NCBI GenBank assembly: GCA_030922375.1
Contig: JAVEPB010000227.1
Coordinates: 1 to 62,811, forward strand
Length of the DNA stretch: 62,811 bases
Direction of reading: 5' to 3'
Origin: a bacterium
GTDB taxonomy: Bacteria > UBA8248
This document shows positions 59,571-62,811 of this stretch, in pieces; the first letter of the stretch is position 1, and every line of letters starts with the position of its first letter. The notes under the pieces are model-generated. The model was not told the DNA's origin and made no database searches. It saw only the letters and a list, made by a program, of their open reading frames with translations. A program made the position numbers and the translations under genes.

Positions 59571-61217
59571 ATGGTTCTCGAAAATCTGGGCCTCGCCTTC
59601 GCCGCCGTCTTTGAGATCAAGACGGTGCTTCTCATATTCGCGGGAACCTTCGCGGGCATTGTCGCGGGCGCCATCCCCGGTTTCACAATCGCCATGGCCG
59701 TTATCCTGACGCTGCCCTTCACCTTCGGCATGACCCCGCTCCAGGGTTCGGCGACGATGATGGGCGTCTTCGTCGGGGGCTACTCGGGCGGCCTCATCTC
59801 AGGGACGCTGCTGGGCATCCCCGGGACGCCCTCTTCGGTGGCGACCACGTTCGACGGATTTCCGATGGCACGGCAAGGAAAGCCCGGCCTCGCCCTCGGC
59901 GTGGGAATCTGGTCCTCATTCTTCGGCGGTCTCATCGGCGCGTTGCTCCTCGTTCTCTTCGCTCCGCCGATCGCGCTGTTCGGCCTCAAGTTCGGGCCCT
60001 GGGAGTTTTTCGCCCTCATCGCTTTCGCGCTGACCATTATCGCTAGCCTCGCGAGCGAGTCCATGCTCAAGGGCGGGATAGCGGGGCTGATGGGCCTGCT
60101 CATCGCCACCATCGGCGATGACGACATAACGGCGATTTCTCGTTTTGATTTCGGGTTCGATGCGATCAAGCAGGGCTTCGGTTTCCTGCCCGTGCTGATC
60201 GGGCTTTTTGCCTTCGCCCAGCTCATGAGCGACATCGAGGGCGGCGAGAAGGCCCAGGCATCCCTCATGGACGTGGACGCCGAGAGCGTTTCGGTCGAGC
60301 ACGGAAGCGCCATAAAGACCATCCTGCGCCAGCCCATCAACCTCGTTCGCTCGGCCTGCATCGGCGTCTTTGTCGGCGCACTGCCGGCGGCGGGCGGGAG
60401 CGTCTCGAACATCCTGAGCTACGATCAGGCGAAAAAGGCCTCGCGGTATCCCGAGAAATTCGGGACCGGCATCCCGGACGGTATCATCGCCGCCGAATCG
60501 GCCAACAACGGCACCGCCGGAGGCGCCTTGATCACCATGATCGCGCTCGGAATTCCGGGCGACATTTCGGTGGCCGTCATGCTGGGCGCGCTGCTGATTC
60601 ACAACGTCATCCCGAGCCCGACATTTATCAACGAAGAGCCCGTCCTCGTTTACGGTATTTTCGTCGCCTTTTTCCTGGCGCACTTCGTCATGATCGGTCT
60701 TCAGGCGGTGGGGATGCGCGTGTTCCTAAAGGTGGCCCACCTGCCCAAATACCTCCTGACATCGACGGTACTGTTTTTCTGCGCCACAGGCGTTTTTGCC
60801 CTGCATAACATCACCTTCGATATCTGGACGCTGTTCTGGTTCGGGGTGCTGGGCTACCTGATGAAGAAATTCGGCTTCCCGCTCGCCCCGATGATTTTAG
60901 GGGTCATCCTGGGCGATCTCGCCGAGGTGAACCTGAACCGCGCCTACATGTCCGACCCCAATCCGCTCCTTTTCTTCACGCGGCCGATTTCGTTGTTCTT
61001 CATCATTCTCGCCTTGGTGTCGCTGGTCTTCCCCTTTTGGCAGCGGGCCCGTCATCAGCCCTGGACGGCCCTCTTCCTGCCGGTGAGCGCCATTGTCGTT
61101 TCGATTCCCTTCTGGATTTCGCCCGGAGTCCTCAAACTTGTCGGTCTCGCCTTCGCGGCGGCGGGTGCGTTCCTGATCTTTAAGCAGATCCGAAACGGAG
61201 CACCCGCGCGCGAATAG
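59571..61217 (+). CDS. Tripartite tricarboxylate transporter, large permease (TctA, second system)
   Basis: 548 aa, 11-12 membrane segments. GAIPGFTIAMAVILTLPFTF near residue 34 and GTLLGIPGTPSSVATTFDGFPMA region; the second GGSVSNILSYDQAKKASRYP repeat is visible. Slightly longer than the 39198 protein because of a C-terminal extension with three extra hydrophobic stretches. Convergent with the antiporter gene. Confidence 0.93.
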   Translation: MVLENLGLAFAAVFEIKTVLLIFAGTFAGIVAGAIPGFTIAMAVILTLPFTFGMTPLQGSATMMGVFVGGYSGGLISGTLLGIPGTPSSVATTFDGFPMARQGKPGLALGVGIWSSFFGGLIGALLLVLFAPPIALFGLKFGPWEFFALIAFALTIIASLASESMLKGGIAGLMGLLIATIGDDDITAISRFDFGFDAIKQGFGFLPVLIGLFAFAQLMSDIEGGEKAQASLMDVDAESVSVEHGSAIKTILRQPINLVRSACIGVFVGALPAAGGSVSNILSYDQAKKASRYPEKFGTGIPDGIIAAESANNGTAGGALITMIALGIPGDISVAVMLGALLIHNVIPSPTFINEEPVLVYGIFVAFFLAHFVMIGLQAVGMRVFLKVAHLPKYLLTSTVLFFCATGVFALHNITFDIWTLFWFGVLGYLMKKFGFPLAPMILGVILGDLAEVNLNRAYMSDPNPLLFFTRPISLFFIILALVSLVFPFWQRARHQPWTALFLPVSAIVVSIPFWISPGVLKLVGLAFAAAGAFLIFKQIRNGAPARE

Positions 61218-61283
61218 CGTTTATTGGTTCCGGGCGGCCGCATGCCGAAATACCCGGCGCTCGGGTGCGCCCGGTGGAGCGGA

Positions 61284-62543
61284 TTAAATCACCCTGGCCT
61301 TGACAACTCGCTTGATAGTGAGCCCCTGGACGATGATGGAGAAGATCACAACGCCGTAGGTGACAGCGAGAATTGAGCTTTTCTCCGGGCCCTCGGGCAG
61401 GGAGAGCGCCAACGCGACCGAGATCCCCCCGCGAAGGCCGCCCCAGGTGAGGACGGGTATCGCCCCACTGGCGTAGTTTCGCTTGAGGCTCAGCAGCGAG
61501 ATGGGCGCGGCAACGCTGATGAACCGCGAGGCCAGGACGATGGGCACGGCGGCGGCCATCAGCCAGAGGGTCCCCCCGGTGAAAGTCAAGGCGATGACCT
61601 CGAAGCCGATGATGAGAAAAAGGGCCGCGTTCAGCACTTCGTCTAGAAGCGACCAGAATTTCTGAACGTGATCGCGGGTGTTCTCGCTCATGGCGAACCG
61701 GGTGCCGTGGTTTCCGATCAGGAGGCCGGCGACGACGACCGCGATGAGGCCCGATACGTGGATCGCAAAGGCGACGGTGTAGGTCATCATGACGAGCGCG
61801 AGGGTGATCATGACCTCCAGGTTGTGCTCGTCGATGGTTTTCATCGCCCGGTAAGCGATCCAGCCCGTGGCCAGCCCGAGCGCCGCGCCGCCGGCGGCCT
61901 CCGATAGAAAAAGCCCCAACACGCCGGAGGCGGTGAGGGTTTCCCCGCCTTCGCCCGCCCCCGCCGCCAAGGCGGCCAGGATCGTGAAAACGACCACGCC
62001 GACGCCGTCGTTGAAAAGGCTCTCGCCCGCGATCATCGCTTCGAGTTCCTTGGGTACATAAATCGTCTTGAGGATCCCGAGTACCGCTACCGGGTCGGTG
62101 GGGGAGATCAGCGCGCCGAACACGAGGCAGTAGGCGAGCGGGATGCCGACGCCGAGAGCATCCGCCGTAAAATAGATCGAGAAGCCGACCAAAAAAGTGG
62201 AGATCAGGACGCCGGCCGTCGCCATCGAGGCGATCGCCCATTTTCGTAGAATGAGGTCGCCGAGATCGATGTGCAGCGCACCGGCGAAGAGCAGGAAGCT
62301 CAGCATTCCCTTCATCAACGCTTCTTGAAAATCGATTTTCGAGAGAAGCGAGCGCATAGTGGACTGGAAATGCGCCTGGGGCAGGAAGGCGTCGAGAGCG
62401 ATGACGCCGAGAGAGGCCAGCAGGGCGATAATGACCAGGCCGATCGACTGTGGAAGCCGGAGCCAGCGATGGTTGAGGTAGCCGAACACCGCCGCGAGCG
62501 TGAGGACGACGGCGGCAATGGTAAAAACGGAGCTGTCTATCAT
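61284..62543 (-). CDS. Na+/H+ antiporter, CPA1 (NhaP) family
   Basis: 419 aa, about 12 membrane segments. Ion-binding motifs ISPTDPVAVLGIL (Asp) and SLFNDGVGVVVFTILA (Asn-Asp). Exchanges Na+ or K+ for H+ at the inner membrane and sets internal pH. Ends near FSIIVQGLTIKRVVKARVI, typical of the family. Followed on the same strand by nothing but the TctA gene in opposite orientation; upstream is a response regulator fragment 32 nt away. Confidence 0.92.
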   Translation of the reverse strand: MIDSSVFTIAAVVLTLAAVFGYLNHRWLRLPQSIGLVIIALLASLGVIALDAFLPQAHFQSTMRSLLSKIDFQEALMKGMLSFLLFAGALHIDLGDLILRKWAIASMATAGVLISTFLVGFSIYFTADALGVGIPLAYCLVFGALISPTDPVAVLGILKTIYVPKELEAMIAGESLFNDGVGVVVFTILAALAAGAGEGGETLTASGVLGLFLSEAAGGAALGLATGWIAYRAMKTIDEHNLEVMITLALVMMTYTVAFAIHVSGLIAVVVAGLLIGNHGTRFAMSENTRDHVQKFWSLLDEVLNAALFLIIGFEVIALTFTGGTLWLMAAAVPIVLASRFISVAAPISLLSLKRNYASGAIPVLTWGGLRGGISVALALSLPEGPEKSSILAVTYGVVIFSIIVQGLTIKRVVKARVI

Positions 62544-62575
62544 GTGGCCCCTCCCGGCCGGGACCCGGCAATTCG

Positions 62576-62811
62576 CTAGAGCAGGTTCGCCGCCTTCAGG
62601 ATTTTTTCCATCCTCAGGACCAGGTCCGGAATGATGAAGGGTTTAACGACGAAATCGCTCGCTCCTGAGGAGATGCACTCCTTCACCGTGTCGGGTGAGA
62701 TATCGGACGAAAGAATCATGGCCAGCGGGACGTTTCCGTAGGAATTTTTCAGCGTCTTGAGAATTTCAACCGCGGTCATGTCCGGCATCTCGTAGTCGAA
62801 CAACGCCAGGT
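62576..62811 (-). CDS. Response regulator receiver domain (cut by the window edge)
   Basis: The C-terminal ~78 residues of a receiver domain; the N-terminus is outside the window. Phospho-acceptor Asp in ALFDYEMPDMTAVEIL, and Lys in FVVKPF. The last helix ends KILKAANLL with a stop and no output domain, so it is a CheY-like or single-domain regulator. It precedes the antiporter gene by 32 nt on the same strand and may be co-transcribed with it. Confidence 0.88.
   Translation of the reverse strand, partial: LALFDYEMPDMTAVEILKTLKNSYGNVPLAMILSSDISPDTVKECISSGASDFVVKPFIIPDLVLRMEKILKAANLL

Overview
The window is GC-rich, densely packed bacterial chromosome with mostly short intergenic gaps. It suggests a Gram-negative organism: there is a predicted outer-membrane lipoprotein, two tripartite tricarboxylate transporters, a pentaheme periplasmic cytochrome c and a TlpA-like thioredoxin. 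Citrate synthase, many cupins and ring-cleavage-type genes point to heterotrophic, catabolically versatile life. Selenium use is implied by a gene that reads through two in-frame TGA codons and by a YqeC-like selenium-cofactor gene. I cannot assign a lineage from sequence alone; a deltaproteobacterial, Nitrospinota or Tectomicrobia-like relative would fit. No rRNA, CRISPR array, integrase, transposase or phage module was seen.

Layout. 0-5.2 kb: partial gene, serS with its tRNA-Ser, then a signalling/TPR group (CheY-like+TPR, TPR, a PilZ gene broken by TAA) and a GNAT enzyme. 5.7-13.7 kb: redox and envelope genes (NPC-repeat protein, pentaheme cytochrome, TSUP exporter, AhpD-like UxxU selenoprotein, FGE-fold protein, DUF302, TlpA-like protein, an adenylate cyclase with an SRPBCC front end). 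13.8-15.5 kb: thiE-thiL. 9.3 and 15.9-17.7 kb: four small Ala/Ser/Pro-rich proteins sharing a C-terminal motif, two of them behind sigma-28-like promoters. 17.8-25.7 kb: two catabolic operons on the minus strand (M20 peptidase/YqeC/Fe-alcohol dehydrogenase; HpaB-family/VOC/EthD-like/cyclase/lipoprotein). 26-30 kb: glutaredoxin, then a polyamine operon (XRE-cupin regulator, speD, pdaD, speE, agmatinase). 30.3-32.5 kb: citrate synthase, YjbQ, CinA family. 32.7-43.5 kb: a cupin-rich accessory region with one TTT transporter (TctBAC) and tandem EthD-like genes. 43.9-55.3 kb: a nitronate monooxygenase-like gene, a divergent PlsY, a frameshifted MATE gene, and a long minus-strand operon (M24 peptidase, cyclase, ABC importer, BKACE, ThDP enzyme). 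55.6-61.2 kb: EamA paralogues and a second TTT system (TctCBA). 61.3-62.8 kb: Na+/H+ antiporter and a cut response regulator.

How genes work together. Arginine is decarboxylated by PdaD, hydrolysed by agmatinase to putrescine, and aminopropylated by SpeE using decarboxylated SAM from SpeD; the XRE-cupin protein probably binds the palindrome in front of its own gene. ThiE and ThiL are the last two steps of thiamine diphosphate synthesis, and a ThDP enzyme is encoded at 47.6 kb. The ABC, TTT and EamA transporters beside cyclases, cupins, EthD-like and VOC proteins look like uptake-and-degradation cassettes for small organic acids or aromatic compounds, but substrates cannot be read from sequence.

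The most notable item is the AhpD-like gene at 8518-9135. Its CxxC active-site cysteines are both replaced by in-frame TGA codons (UxxU), and a hairpin with a GGU-bearing loop lies at the distance expected of a bacterial SECIS. The four small proteins with a common C-terminal signature are the second.
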